Source: Lamellibrachia satsuma (taxonomy: Eukaryota > Annelida > Polychaeta > Sabellida > Siboglinidae). Taken from it: a stretch of 64,000 bases of DNA. Where the stretch lies: positions 13,524,507 to 13,588,506 of the forward strand of contig BSQZ01000004.1 of assembly GCA_033239005.1 (NCBI GenBank), given 5' to 3'. The position numbers and the translations under genes are program-made. How positions within the stretch are numbered: position 1 is the stretch's first letter; each line of letters begins with the position of its first letter. Positions 49,801 to 63,419 of this stretch are shown in pieces. The notes under the pieces are model-generated. The model worked only from the letters and a program-made list of their open reading frames with translations, ran no database searches and was not told the DNA's origin.

Positions 49801-50048
49801 CTTTTATTAAGGTGTACGAATGGATTTTCTTTTTAAAATGGTATATTTTGCACACATTTCGACCGGTTGGAAAAATACATAATGATCGGAACGAGTGAAG
49901 GCAAGTGCACGAGAGGAATATTGCACGTAAGATGGGTGAATTAGATCAAGGATCAGGGAGCAAGGATACAACACAGCTGACGATGGATGTGTTGAGAGAA
50001 ACAACAAGACACAGCTTATCACCAGAAGTCATTCCACTTGGCTAGATG

Positions 50049-50341
<293 letters not shown>

Positions 50342-50711
50342 ATCAGCTTACTGTTATATATCAAACTTCCACGGATTGCACTTATGAAAGATTTTTTTTA
50401 ATTACTGCAATAAATATTTGATGAAACAAAGAGGTTTTAAACTTTGCATTACTTTTATTTCACTGAAACAGGAGCCCTACAGACCAGGAGCTTTACAAAA
50501 TGACGGCAATATATAGAAATATATACTGTTCTCTTAACGATATAATAAATAATACTGTTTTAATTCAGACAAAAGTCCATAGATATATATATAAAGTAGA
50601 GGTAGACAAATATATGTACATATAAACACCCATTTTGAGCATAACGGATACATGTAAAATTACGCTAAATAATTTTTTTTTTAAATGTACACACATGTCA
50701 TGCAATAAAGG

Positions 50712-50716
<5 letters not shown>

Positions 50717-50806
<90 letters not shown>
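50717..50806. repeat. (TA)n microsatellite
   Basis: About 45 units. The flanking 50340-52300 region has no recognisable gene. A (CA)n block lies at 51292-51354. Confidence 0.95.
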
Positions 50807-50810
<4 letters not shown>

Positions 50811-52309
50811 TTTATTTAGCAAAATATTACCCTGCTCGTATGTGCAATACTTGTCCCAATGTTGCAATTATTTGTTTCCGCAACATATGTCCGCTTTGTG
50901 GGTATCTTCCCCGAGAAACCAAATGGCACGGTATGTTATGACAGGGCTGCACGCCAACTTGTCAATGACCAGTGATGACGCCTCGTTTTGATTTACAAAA
51001 ATTACCGTACGTAACATCCAATACACTGCACACCCTTGTGCACGCCGTGTTTTGCCATAGCAATTTTTCTGGCAATAATATAAACGTAAAAACGCATTGT
51101 TATCAAATTACCATTAGCTTCTTCCTGTGGCCAGTTTTGACGATCAGCTTATGAATACATGGTCATGTAATATTCATGAATCAGTTTTAAGAAGACCCAA
51201 ACATTATTGTTCGGTCCATAAAACGTTGAAAATTCTCCGGAAAAAAGTGGTCACACTGACCACTGATTAAAAACGCAACTGACCGGGACACACTCACACA
51301 CACACACATACACGCACACGCACACGCACACGCACACGCACGCACACACACACGATAATAATAATTATTAATAATAATAACACAGATCATAATACTGATT
51401 CCATGGTGCCCCATTCAATTGATTTCCAATTTAAAATTCCCTACGTTGCAATACATGTAAGAGCGACATTTTGTTATTGCAACTACCCTTTGTGTTCTGC
51501 CAGACAGCATTTTGTGTGCAGTTGATTACACCATGCCCTGTTACATCAGCTGTTCGTCTAGTGACAATCTTAGACAAAGCACTTTGGTATGCAGTAATGT
51601 TACGCCCAATAGTATGCAATTTTATAACGTACATGTATATACGGAAACAACGCTGGCGAAAACGTCCAGTCGAACACAGGTATGCATTCGATCAAATCCG
51701 CCCATTCGACTACAAGTATTGCCTAATAGATAAACAACAATTCTAGATACCCCAATGTATTTGTGTACACCCCACTTTGTTCATGCTTTGTGTTTTACAC
51801 GTGTTCAGATGCCCTCGTCAGCTCGATCGTGGCAAAGATGGATGGTTTCTTCATGCATGGGTGAATGTTATGCAAGAAGTGGATCACAAATTAATCTGTT
51901 TACTCCGCCACAGTAGCAGAAATTACGTAGGCATCTAGTGGATGCTTCTCTGCTCCAGTTTCTACGTCAAGAACCTGTTGTTGGTACTAAATAGAACCAC
52001 CCGAAACGCCAGGGCAGCCGCCAGATATGACATAATCCCCACTGAAGCGTGACGTCTTTGGTTGGCAGCACGCCGTGTGTTCAGCGAGGCACGGCTGTTG
52101 TGTGACCAATGACAATTCAGTGACTAATTCAGTGACTTCAAAGTTGTCAACGAGTATTATTGAGAGGTGAAAGCGTTTTCACGGAGCTCTTCAATCTTTT
52201 GAGTTTGACATAAATACTAATTAAGTTGATTTGTTTTCCAATGGCTGACGGTGGGCCACATGTATTTTATGTATCCGATGATTTCATCAAAACCAAATGA
52301 CATATTTGC

Positions 52310-52600
52310 ATGCACGAGCTAGCATGTCGTAGTGGATGCACGAGCTGGCATGTCGTAGTGCATGCACGAGCTAGCATGTCGTAGTGGATGCACGAGCTAG
52401 CATGTCGTAGTGGATGCACGAGCTAGCATGTCGTAGTGGATGCACGAGCTAGCATGTCGTAGTGGATGCACGAGCTAGCATGTCGTAGTGGATGCACGAA
52501 CTAGCATGTCGTAGTGGATGCACGAGCTAGCATGTCATAGTGGATGCACGAGCTAGCATGTCGCAGTGGATGCACGAACTAGCACGTCGTAGTGGATGAT
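52310..52600 (+). repeat. 26-bp minisatellite, ~11 copies
   Basis: Unit ATGCACGAGCTAGCATGTCG followed by TAGTGG. Copies are nearly identical. Confidence 0.93.
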
Positions 52601-52892
52601 GTGTATAGGTTCAATGTTTCGCGAAATTATTCTGAAACCAGACGAGGGAATACATCGAAGTGAGGAGGGACCTGACAAGTTAACACACGTTTATACTGCC
52701 TTCGATAGCTTAAGTGGCTACACTAGGTCGTGATTAAAATACAAACATTTTTTGGGGTGTCCATGAGCAACTGATGCGGACAGAAACAACTGGTGAAACG
52801 TCGATGATTGCTATATGCAGCCGCATAACATACAACAGTATATCTTCCCCTCCCCCCCCCGGATGGCTTCCCCCCAGGGAGGAAATGCCCTA

Positions 52893-53698
52893 GGATATCT
52901 TCCCCCCACCCTCGATATCTTACCCCCTCCCAATACCCAAGTTGTCTTGGCTCCAAACTATTTCCCCCCACAACTAAAGTCAAGAACATGGTGCAATTAA
53001 ATCAATATGTATTATAAATTTCACCATGTAATGACTTACAATTATCACAAAAGAGTTCACGCGCGATAAATCACAAAATCAGTCTTTCATCACTTGAAGT
53101 TATCACAACAAAATATCATGCAAGATTATTCACCAACTTGAATGCATTATTACAGTAAGCGTCTACTGTTATCGCACAAATTGCACGTCCACAAAAAAAA
53201 TATTACATAAAAGTGTCTACAGTCCATATTGTTTTATGGTAATTCAAGTATTGTAGACACCTTCCTTAAATAGGCGACTGGACATTTTCAAAGGCTTGGG
53301 ATGAAACGATTATTTTTTCTGTAAAGTGGGTGAACGGATTTAGTTATTGGCTATTGTGTGTAGTTACCCAACAAAATAAATCAAAGATTAATAAACTACA
53401 CTGCAAGGACACATAAGCCAAAAAACAAAGGCGGGTCCTTGAAACTTGTATTGATAACAATGGGGTGTTGAGCAACAGCTGGGAGGACACCTTGAGAAAA
53501 GAACTGTATGTTGTTGAGGCAGCTGACCATTATTAATTCAGTGCCTTGAGAAAAGAGCTGTGTGTTTTAATCACACACAATTTTCTTGCGAAATAACGTA
53601 TAGTAGATTATTATTCTGACTCATATTTGCTAATTATAAACTTTCTTGCACATTTATAAAGGGGAGGGGTAAGATATCCAGGGTGGGGAGAGATATCC
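52893..53698. repeat. Inverted-repeat pair enclosing ~730 bp
   Basis: The left arm 52893-52931 (GGATATCTTCCCCCCACCCT, CGATATCTTACCCCCTCCC) is the near reverse complement of the right arm 53661-53698 (GGGGAGGGGTAAGATATCCA, GGGTGGGGAGAGATATCC). No transposase is seen between them. Confidence 0.7.
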
Positions 53699-53959
53699 TG
53701 CCACACCAGTACATCATTACGCATTGCCACTCTCATCAGCTTGACGCATCGGTTATTTACGCAGGCGCGGAGTGTGCTTGCTAATGAGGGTTGTTTTCAT
53801 TTGAGCACATAGCAGCGTAATACCAACGTAATATCAACGTAGGCCTGCTACACGCTGGGCAACAATGATCGTTTGGCTTGTATCTACGGAATGACGGTTT
53901 TACTTGAATTACTTTGATCGGTTTGGACAATTGAAAATTCAAATGTAGGTATACTCGAA

Positions 53960-54023
53960 CGTCCCAGTAGGGGCGTACTTCCAGTAGGGGCGTACTTCCA
54001 GTAGGGGCGTACTTCCAGTAGGG
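53960..54023 (+). repeat. ~17-bp tandem repeat
   Basis: Four copies of CCAGTAGGGGCGTACTT, the last incomplete. Confidence 0.9.
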
Positions 54024-54029
54024 GTAAAC

Positions 54030-56040
54030 AATTTGTTTATCTGACAGGTCCGATGTAGATGCATCGGCATCGGGGCTAATAATACAACATTTAAAACTGA
54101 CTCGCACAAATCTCGCTATACAATTTATTATAAATGTATTAATGTATTCTGTGATATGCCATTTGTATATTGTATATTGTCATGAAGCAGAAGAAATGTG
54201 CTCCAAATGTTTGATTGTAAGTTTATTGTCCAATAGTGTCCAATTTTATCCAATAGTGTCCGTAATCAACCGCAATACTGTGCGAGCGCTAGTAATGTTA
54301 CAGTTTGTTATCACAAAGAGGTCATAATGCTATATTTGTACTTCGTTATTGTCGAATAACTTGAGTGATATACTTATAAGAGTGATTGTAGACATGAAAT
54401 GCGTGTATATTCCATGTGAACCAAATCTATTTCACAACAATATATTCAGTAATAAAACATACCTAATGAATTAATGCTGTGTTACCCTTTTCAAATTTCG
54501 ATAAGTTGACAGCAACCCTATCAGTGACGACGTAGACATTTAGGAACTTGATGATGTTAACGCCAGGAACATCGACGATGTCAATGTAAACTCAGAGGCG
54601 ATGCTGACGTTTCGAATGCTGCCTGCTCAAACCTAAAGCAAATTAACAATTTAAACGGATTTGAGTCATGTGCATGGGGTAAATTAAAGCTATGGTTGTG
54701 GCCAATCAAAAGTTATTGCCAAGTAGATCAGTGCGTGGGAGTGGTAAATGACTATATGTAACATACTTCTTGCAATAACAACGGTTCGTTCGGGTTCGAA
54801 CCAATGTCTGTGTGCCCACGCAGCATCAGCTTGTGTTGGCATTGAAACAAATTGATGAGGCATTATCTGAACAAAGTCTCGCCTTGACCAGACTTGCCAC
54901 GGAGTAGGCCCGACCCAGTATAGTAAACAATATGCAAATGTGCTTATGAATATATCTCTTAAATGCATAAATCATATACAGTGGGTGGAACGAAATCATT
55001 CCTTTCCTTAGTCCTGCTGTATAATAGTTAACCATCAAACAAATATAATATTAATATCGTTTAATAAAAGCTCAAGAATGGTTTTAAAAGACATCGACTA
55101 ATTTTCAGGAAATAATTCACAAAACTTCAACGAAAAAAAAATTCCTTTTAAAACTGATGACAAAATTGTTACAGTCAAGTAAAATTTTTATTGCTAGTAC
55201 ATTAAATTTATTCTTATATTGAACACAAATTTGCATATCAAATAAACAGTAGCTATATATGTCATACATATTATTTGGAACTAATCTAAAATTAATCCTA
55301 CATCATTTTTAATTCCCTCTTCAATGTGTCGAACAAATCGCGAATCAAGTTCGTTTATGTCCAGGTGTATAGTGCGTGAATATATTAAGTAATATGCGCA
55401 GATAGTTTAATAAAATAGTGCGGCGTTTTGCTACAAGCATCGAAAGGATTTATTTTGATCGCTAGATCGGGTAACTTGCGAAAGTGTAAATATCATGTGA
55501 TGTCATAGTGTATTGAGGTGGAACTACCTTTCCCCATTTCGCCGAATTTCGACTAAACCCAGTCGAAAATAATTTAATAGTTTTTTTCGGCGATTTAATC
55601 AAAACTAAATTATAAATTTGCTCAAGCGAGCTATAGTCCGCGAGCTAGACCGCGACATCCTCCCCTCCTGGCGAATTTACGCCACAATATTTGTTAGGCA
55701 GCTTATTACATACATATGTGAAATTCAGTTGTTTGCCACATGGGAATTGCTGTATTCGTGTGGTTATGGAGGTTCAATACAATCAATATCAGTAGCAAAG
55801 CTTGAATGTAAGTACGTGGCTAGGTATAGACAGTACTTGGCTGGAAACCATGGTTCATTCGACGGAGCCAACGCCTTCCAGCATCCAGTCATACATCGCA
55901 GCAATTCATTCATACATGTTGTATACTTATATGCTACGCAGATGACAGACCAAAACGTGTTGGAAAAGGTAACGTAACCTTTCTGGTGAATGTGTCTATT
56001 AGAGAAACTATCGCACCAGCAATGTTGTTTAACGTGAAGG
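54030..56040. other. Intergenic, no gene recognised
   Basis: AT-rich. A 119-codon plus-strand ORF at 55618-55977 resembles no family and lacks convincing composition. Confidence 0.5.
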
Positions 56041-56165
56041 TATGTTCTTATCTTATATATAGCACTAGCCCCAGTCATCCAGGCTACTCAAAACGCTTTA
56101 CAATAAACCCTGTTCACTCGAACTCCAAATTAATATGCTGTGAACGCATGCTGAAATCCGTAGGA
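56041..56165 (-). repeat. Diverged SINE fragment
   Basis: TATGTTCTTATCTTATATA, CTACTCAAAACGCTTTACA and CCTGTTCA follow the order of the SINE at 60045-60385 with more differences. Confidence 0.6.
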
Positions 56166-56812
56166 CACAATTTGTGGTGAGTTCATTCAACGGCAATAAT
56201 CGCTGGGAGACATACTCCGGCGACATCCCACAAGGGACCTAATACCCCGAGAGAAATAACGTAATTAAGTCTTTGTACTGTTCGCGTAAATGTCCTTTAG
56301 AAAGTATCGCCAGTAGATGTATTCTTAGCCCGGTGTGGGGCTACATTGTGTAACAACTACAATTGTTGAAGTCTGTTGGGGACCATTCAAGACACCCAAG
56401 TCTGTTGGAGGGCATTCAAGATGTCCACCTAGCGTAGCCTGTTTCTGAGCTTCGTCTTCGAACCTCGATAGACTTACGTCATCTTCTTCCCCTAGTTCAC
56501 TTGCGGGGTGGGGCCACGTCGACAATTTATTCCACCCTCTCGACGTATCGCATTCACTAACGACATATGTTCAACAATAGATAAATATTCATATGGTGAA
56601 AGTGTAGTAACTGACCTTCTGCGGGGCTTGAACACTATTTGTTGATTCGAGCGTCTAAATTGAGTACTTTAATTAAAGGTAACATTCAGATCATTGTAAG
56701 AATTATACAGGTGAACTAATAATATTCCCAGGCACTACTACTCAGTGATAAACCTAGATGATTACATAATCTATGTAATATAGTTCATCAATGCAATAAA
56801 GTAGTTTGTTAC

Positions 56813-56926
<114 letters not shown>

Positions 56927-57059
56927 ATGTATGGAGCTGAAATTGTGCAGGCATGTCCCGGGACTCATGGGGATGGTTCGTACATTAAACTATATCAAAA
57001 TCCGCCCGAGGATGTGGATATTATGAAGGAATCTACGTGGACGTTATATTTACATTACG

Positions 57060-57175
57060 AAATTCAGAATAATAGGAGTTCGTAGTTATGCATAATTGTT
57101 GGCAATGCTCTGAGAGTTTTCTACAATTGTTCCCTACTTGGTCTACGTCAAACGTCCACATAAGTTCCTTATTAT
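57060..57175 (-). repeat. Interspersed repeat, inverted relative to 22850-23035
   Basis: The reverse complement contains CATAACTACGAACTCCTATT and ACTTATGTGGACGTTTGACG, as in the 22.9 kb copy. Confidence 0.65.
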
Positions 57176-57208
57176 GTTACGAACACTTCGTGAATTGTAC
57201 ATCATCAT

Positions 57209-57377
<169 letters not shown>

Positions 57378-57639
57378 ATAATGCCATTATTATTATTCTT
57401 ATTAAATCGAATGCTGTGAAGTCAATCGTCGTTGCCTCGTTTAGCCAAGTTTGTCTTCTGCTCACCAGACAGTTAGTTTGGCAGACGTCACGCATCGCCG
57501 AACATTGCAGGACATAGTTTCCAAAGCGTCACCCATCAGGGATAGTTGTAATTAGGAGGTCTTTGTCGGGAGTAAACAGAGTAATTAATGCAGAACCGGT
57601 TAATAGAACCTTTTCATAAATAACACATAGTCAAGTGGA

Positions 57640-57770
57640 CCAAAGTCTTACGGTCAGTTGCGCTAGCGGGGATATGAGAGGAGAGGGCAAAGGTGGTATC
57701 CGGAAAGTTTTACGGTCAGTTGCGCTAGCGGGGATTTGAGAGGAGAGGGCAAAGGTGGTATCCGGAAAGG
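57640..57770 (+). repeat. ~64-bp direct duplication
   Basis: Two copies with TACGGTCAGTTGCGCTAGCG and GAGAGGAGAGGGCAAAGGTG, differing at one or two bases. Confidence 0.9.
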
Positions 57771-58230
57771 GAATTGGTTAGATTTTAACATTTGACATCA
57801 CCACTTTTGTCGCCAGTCTATAGCAGTGCGCGAACCGATTGAACAGGCAAATGCTTCTTCCAATAGTGGATGTCGTGTGACGTCCTCAAAACAATGTCAA
57901 TTAAAATATTTTTTAAGACAGTCTTAAACATTTGTATTTAAGTGCAACTTCATTTACATATACATGGGTTTGCTCGCATTTTGGTGTGAGTCTCTGGTGG
58001 ATGGTGTAATTTAAAATAAGATGTTTACTGCGACCAGTCGTCGTGTAAAACGACAACGTTCACCCCCATGTGACCCATACATTCCCACTACGCATTTATA
58101 CTCAAACAAACCCGCACAAACACACCCACGCTAAGTGGGCCTAACATCAGCATCCGTCCTGTTTCCAGGCAATGCACCTAAAATTAGCATCCATGCTGCC
58201 ATCTAATACAACCCGCTGCAGAGGTCTTAC

Positions 58231-58390
58231 AACATTCGCCACCCAACCGTGACGCCACTCACGCGTGACCGACCAATGGCAACTCATTGGTTGATGCCGT
58301 TCAGTGGTATACGTAACGCGAACGCCGTCCTTATTACTCAACTCGATCGCAACTCGAGGCACCAGTGTCATTCATGCTTTCACAGTCAGA
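58231..58390 (+). promoter_or_regulatory. Upstream promoter region of the plus-strand paralogue
   Basis: Shares ordered blocks with 47580-47407. CCAATGGCAACTCATTGG is a near-palindrome of two CCAAT-type boxes, and TTATTA at 58331-58336 takes the place of the TTATAA of the other copy, about 55 nt before the ATG. The homology implies shared expression control inherited from duplication. Confidence 0.68.
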
Positions 58391-58519
58391 ATGGGTCCTC
58401 TACGCGTAGTGTTGGCAGGCTTGCTGGTTGCTATCTTCGTGGTTCAACAGGCAGAAACTCGTAGTTTGAAGAAGAAGAAATTCGATGATTTGTCAGAACT
58501 TCTGCGAGAATTAAAAAAG
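58391..58519 (+). CDS. Signal-peptide exon of the plus-strand cationic repeat gene
   Basis: Encodes MGPLRVVLAGLLVAIFVVQQ, then AETRSLKKKKFDDLSELLRE and LKK, and ends at donor GTATGT in phase 0. It has the same 129-nt length as the exon at 47278-47406 and about 75% identical residues. The pattern RSLKK-x-DDL-x-ELLREL is common to both and looks like a conserved propeptide. The product is presumably secreted. Confidence 0.85.
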
Positions 58520-59183
58520 GTATGTAGAACAATGGTTGTGTTTTACACGGGTTGATAGGCACACTAAAAGACCACTTAACGAACATTATGTCATTATTAT
58601 TCTCACGAGATTCGTTTATCACTCATGTGCAATGACAGATATACTCGGACTACCTCGCTCTCAATTAGCCAAGTTTCCTTACCAATATATTCCTTGGGAT
58701 TCCTATTAAAAATTGTATACACAAATAGTTGTAATAGTAATATTACTGGAACGCGAAAAACTTAGATTTCACTTACAATTTCTTCTGACCGAAAAGCATA
58801 TTTGCTGCATTTCGACAGCCAGAAATTGGGTCGGGTAACTACATTTACTTTGTTTCCTTGTGCTAGGATTATACAGGGTTGCAAATAAATTATGTATTTT
58901 TACTTGTCAGGTCGTATGAACTTCTAGGGTCGGCTACGTTTAACTGGGTCGCTCTGGAAGCCTTAAACACATATATTATTCTGATATGCCTTATTAATTT
59001 CAAGGCTGTTGACTTTAGTTAAATTAGATGAATACCTGCTCAGCTTACATTGTATTTGTAGAACCGAATGTATTGACGAGCTCCATCGGTAACTTCCGTA
59101 ACAAAGTAAATTTTTTTACGTCCGAACACGATTGGTAGCAATGGAGTACAATAGCTTCTATGACCAAACGCTGAATGTTTCAG

Positions 59184-59249
59184 TCGCCGAATTCCAAACC
59201 GCCAAGCCTTCCTGCAAAGGGGAACCAAATCAAGATCCAGACAGCTCAG
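59184..59249 (+). CDS. Candidate exon 2 of the cationic repeat gene (66 nt)
   Basis: Acceptor GAATGTTTCAG, donor GTAAGTGTCG, phase 0. Encodes SPNSKPPSLPAKGNQIKIQT and AQ. A shorter alternative uses AAAG at 59219 (30 nt, also phase 0). The donor resembles those of exons B and G. Confidence 0.6.
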
Positions 59250-59285
59250 GTAAGTGTCGTACAAGTAGTAATGTTATATGTAAAC

Positions 59286-59430
59286 TTCCCCCGTTGCTGT
59301 TTTTGTACCCCACAACCTGCCCCGTAATGTTTCCCACAATATACCCCACAAACATGATGCGTTGCTGTTTTGTACCCCACAACCTACCCCGTAATGTTTC
59401 CCACAATGTACCCCACAAACATGATGCGTT
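59286..59430 (+). repeat. ~72-bp direct duplication in the intron
   Basis: Two copies with TTGTACCCCACAACCTGCCC and CGTAATGTTTCCCACAAT, and one variant. Confidence 0.85.
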
Positions 59431-60044
59431 GTTGTTTTGCGCTTGTCATCAACGACAAGAAAAACGTTATAGTTTGACTATCCAAGCTGCAATGATCTTC
59501 TACAAGATTGAATAAGATTGTCATTTGAAGCAATAAAATCTAACTATTGCTTTATATATATATAACATGATATAGCTATATAACTACGCATGTCATATCA
59601 TGCGTAATTGTGTTAATTGTAAGATATATTATCTTATTATTAACCTGAGAATGGCATTGCCATTTGAGCCACCAAGCCACTGTTTTAGAAATGGCAATAT
59701 CAGTCCTTGCATTTGATGGTTGTACCAAGTATAGTACACCCCGATAATATATGCTCTCATATCTTGTGTGAAAACATTCACATTTCCCAAAATCGACTGT
59801 TTGGAAAATTTTACGATTTTACTGGATTTTTTTCCAAACTGTGCCGATCGCCACTTTCAACAACTGTTCAATTGTCTATTATGTTGTACGTTTTTGATGT
59901 TTTCTGCATGTTAGTCATTTGTTAAATATATATTCCTAGAACTTTAAAGTTTAAGTAACACTCTTTCATGCTGCAATTTATAGAAAGCTTTCTGTAAACC
60001 GAATTATGAATTATGAATTATTTCGTCTGCATGTACCCATCATC
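59431..60044. other. Intronic sequence, nothing seen
   Basis: AT-rich. No exon-like segment with both splice sites. Confidence 0.5.
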
Positions 60045-60385
60045 TAAAAAGGTAAAGTTATGTTCTTATATAGCGCGGTATCCGGTCCATAGGACTGCTC
60101 AAAGCGCTTTACACTTCACCCCCTGGCAGACCTGTTCATTCCAAGGCCATCTCAACTTCTTTGGGAAGTATTCAGCCACGCTGCAATTGCTGCGCGAAGG
60201 CTATTCGTTCACATATCCACCACTGTCTGTATTGCCAGATACTCATTTATACAGCTGAGTGAACTGTGGCAACGTGGGGTGATCAAATTTGCCAAAGGTT
60301 CGAAGCGAACGCAGTGGGATTTGAAACCGGGTTCTCGCGATTGAGAGTCCGGTCTTCTAACCGGTATGCTATCGCGCCCATCTAC
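60045..60385 (-). mobile_element. tRNA-headed SINE, second family
   Basis: On the minus strand the 5' head has an A-box-like TAGCATACCGGTTAGAAGA and a B-box-like GGTTTCAAATCCC. The body includes AATTGCAGCGTGGCTGAATA and TGTAAAGCGCTTTGAGCAGT, the latter common in metazoan SINE bodies. It differs from the SINE at 27945. Confidence 0.85.
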
Positions 60386-60625
60386 ATGTGACCCTTCTTC
60401 TACCCATTTGATATTGTTACATTAATTTATGTATGACGCTAAGATATTAATGGTGCAACGTTCGTTTCTTTTTTATTCATACGAACTACTTCATGTAAAA
60501 AGACGCAGCATACTGTTGGCGTTTTCGACCTATTTATTGACAAAGAATAGGCATTCCATTTCGTGGTGTGACTTTATCATTATCTGTCAAACTAGCTACG
60601 AAATGTATATTCATTCTGCCTGTAG

Positions 60626-60676
60626 GGATTGCTCGAAGGAACGGATAGGTCTAGAGGCACCCGCAGAGGGATTCGG
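60626..60676 (+). CDS. Candidate exon 3 of the cationic repeat gene (51 nt)
   Basis: A strong acceptor (CATTCTGCCTGTAG) and a perfect donor (GTAAGTGTATC), phase 0. Encodes GLLEGTDRSRGTRRGIR, basic, with RR that could be cleaved. Confidence 0.7.
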
Positions 60677-61844
60677 GTAAGTGTATCTCTACTTTGACTG
60701 ATCCGACATAATGGACTACATACCTTGGTTGATTTGTAATCGCTGTCCCCAAAATAGCAGTTGATTCAGCGATTGGATGGATCACTGTGTTACTTCCGGG
60801 ATCTGCGTATACGAATATATGCCACTGATTTTGCGACGGCAATCCTTTTGGTAATTGCTTTGCTGCTTATAACATTAAAACATTTCAGGGATTTGGTCAT
60901 ATTTGAAGACTACGACACCTATGCTGTATCCAGATGAAAACAAATATCTAGTGGTTGGCTGTTAACACAGACACGTGCCAATGACTGTAGAATCCTTTGC
61001 GCACGAAGACACTGTGCAGTTGCTTTGGCCGCCATTTGGTGGAAAGCATCTTGTATGTTGATTTTCGGGAGAAAAATTACAGAAGTTGACTGACTGTTGC
61101 CAAACAGGTGGATGAAATAACTATTGTTTTAGCTGATTTTCAGAATATTCAAATTATAAATTGGCGATGGGATGGGAATGGGAATGGGAAACTAAATTGT
61201 AACCCGTGACCAGATGTGACACAGCGCTGCAAAGGCACGTGACTTACTCTGGTGCACGCCGGGAATATATACTGGACAAGCCTAAATTCGCCACCTTTTT
61301 AAAGAATGCGCAACAACATCTGCTAACTTCATAAACCTTAAGCTACAACATTTACCAACTGCTTGTGCTTGTTCCTTCGGAACATGGCAATGGCTACACG
61401 TCACGTGAGGCTATCTAATTCGTTTGTCGTTTCTTTTAATATCTCATGAAAAAATGGGATATGTGGTCAGAAACAGAAACATTGTTAAGCATTAAACAGG
61501 AAAGTAAAGAAGCGAATGTATCAGAATATGCATTTCGCCTACACAAATGTTACACCTTAAATAACTAGAAATTCATCGTTGTCATTTTACAGTATTTAAG
61601 ATACATCTTCCTGCCTAATATTACGTCACATGAGCTTATATAATATGTATGTATGTATATATGCATGCATGTATGTATATATACATATAATGGTGTAAGT
61701 GGCTTTCCGAATCAAAATATTTGTAACTATTGTGGCAAACCCAAAATACAACTAAGCCTAAAGCTGAAAACACAGTGACATTTTTCGCTCATCTAGCTTT
61801 AGAAACAATTGGCGGAAAAATCATACCTATCTGATATCCACTAC

Positions 61845-61975
61845 GATACGCTAGATGGTCTATGCACTGTTCTTGGACCATTGCTATTCCTTTACACAAA
61901 ATATCTACAAAATAATGTCGCTTCACAAATCAGACGATTTGTCGATGTCTTGCGGAAATGCTCGCCATTAGGCCA
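61845..61975 (+). pseudogene. Degenerate non-LTR RT fragment
   Basis: CTVLGPLLFLYTKYLQNNVA and SQIRRFVDVLRK resemble the RT block around VLGPLLFLIYINDL and the FADD box, but the catalytic box reads FVDV. No further RT domains are seen around it. Confidence 0.6.
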
Positions 61976-62049
61976 GACTGTCCCTCAAAACGACACAAAC
62001 TCTCTTCGAAAACTGAGACAAGTTTGGGGGTGTGACTTAGCACGTTAAG

Positions 62050-63419
62050 CTGCAACACCAATCACGAATATGGGAAGGAAAGTAACAGGAAAAAACAACG
62101 GAAAAGTAACAGGATGTAAAGTAACGGACAAAAAGTAAAAGTTTAGTTTGATTATTATTATTATTATGGTTTTACGCATTATGAAAGTACTTCAGTGTTA
62201 CAATATTGTGTGTTTTGAAAGTGGTATGTATAACATGTATATATTAATTAATCAATATTAATTAATCATGTAAATATGTATATATTAATTAATCAAAATA
62301 ATATTTGCTATATTTATACTATAATCTAAAGGTGATGATTAAAATAGTTAATTAACATATTGGTATATAGCTGCAGTGGCCTCATAAGGGAATCATCGTG
62401 ATCAACGTCATGTTGGTGTCTCTGGAATGTGCTCTACCAATGACCCAAGTGGCTTCCACGGTTGTGAGCAGATTTGGTTTATATCTTGCCTACCCCATCA
62501 ATTAGTAATTATATAAAAAAATTGCAAAGTAACATTTTCATAGTAAAATTGTTTTTTTTTTACTTTTTCGTGAAAAATGTGGCAGTTTCTTTCTGTTTCT
62601 TTCCCATTTTCGGTAAGCACACATAACCAATACAAAGGAACAACGTATCAGATTATTAACTCAAATTCAGGTAATTTGGTTAAAAAAAGTCGTTGTATTC
62701 GGTAATGACCAACCTATAGCCAGCTTTTTTTTCTACTATTAATGTCATGTTTACTTTGTAAAACATGTTTTATTATACATTCCACAAGCGTCAATGAACT
62801 GATATCGAATAAACAAGGTATTTTTGGAATAAGTTTCAATTTAAATATCTACTTAAATAGTTAGCATTCAATTATCGTAATAACCAGGAGGCAAGCTCAT
62901 TTATTTCCTATTAATATACGTTGATTTATGTGGTACTTTTATAAAAAAAACTTATTATTATTACTATTATTGTCATTATTATTGTCATCATCATCATCAT
63001 CATCATCATCCAATTTCTTAAACTTAACATTTTTGTTGTAATTTTGTTTGTTTGTATTTTTCTAATGTGCTGCGATGTGACTAAATGTATTTTCATTTCT
63101 CAGAACGAATACAATATGACTATGACTATGACTTTAATCATCATCATCATCATAATTATAGTTTTGTTAATTTTGCCAGAATATATGTATTTCAATGTTT
63201 CAATGCCATGGTTGTATGTGGTTTTTAGGGATCATAATGGAAATAAGTGCTTTTTGTCTGTCATCCTAATATTTTAATGTACTTTGTACTCACATTTGAC
63301 GTTTGTACAAGTCACATGTGTATATTGAGTAAAGCAAATCACAAATAACAAAAACAACATGCCGCTCCAAAGCTACATGTTACGTGATGTCAGATCTTTT
63401 AATCAGTCTTTCTTTGCAG
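62050..63419. other. Intronic AT-rich sequence with simple repeats
   Basis: (ATT)n near 62150 and 62955, a (CAT)n run near 62990-63010 and a smaller one near 63140. No convincing exon. Confidence 0.55.

Noticed and set aside
55618..55977. 119-codon plus-strand ORF
   Set aside because: No family resemblance, no splice-site or promoter support, single occurrence.
62591..62617. 27-nt phase-0 segment encoding FLSVSFPFS with GTAAGC donor
   Set aside because: Pyrimidine-rich sequence of the kind found before acceptors, with a hydrophobic product. Probably chance.
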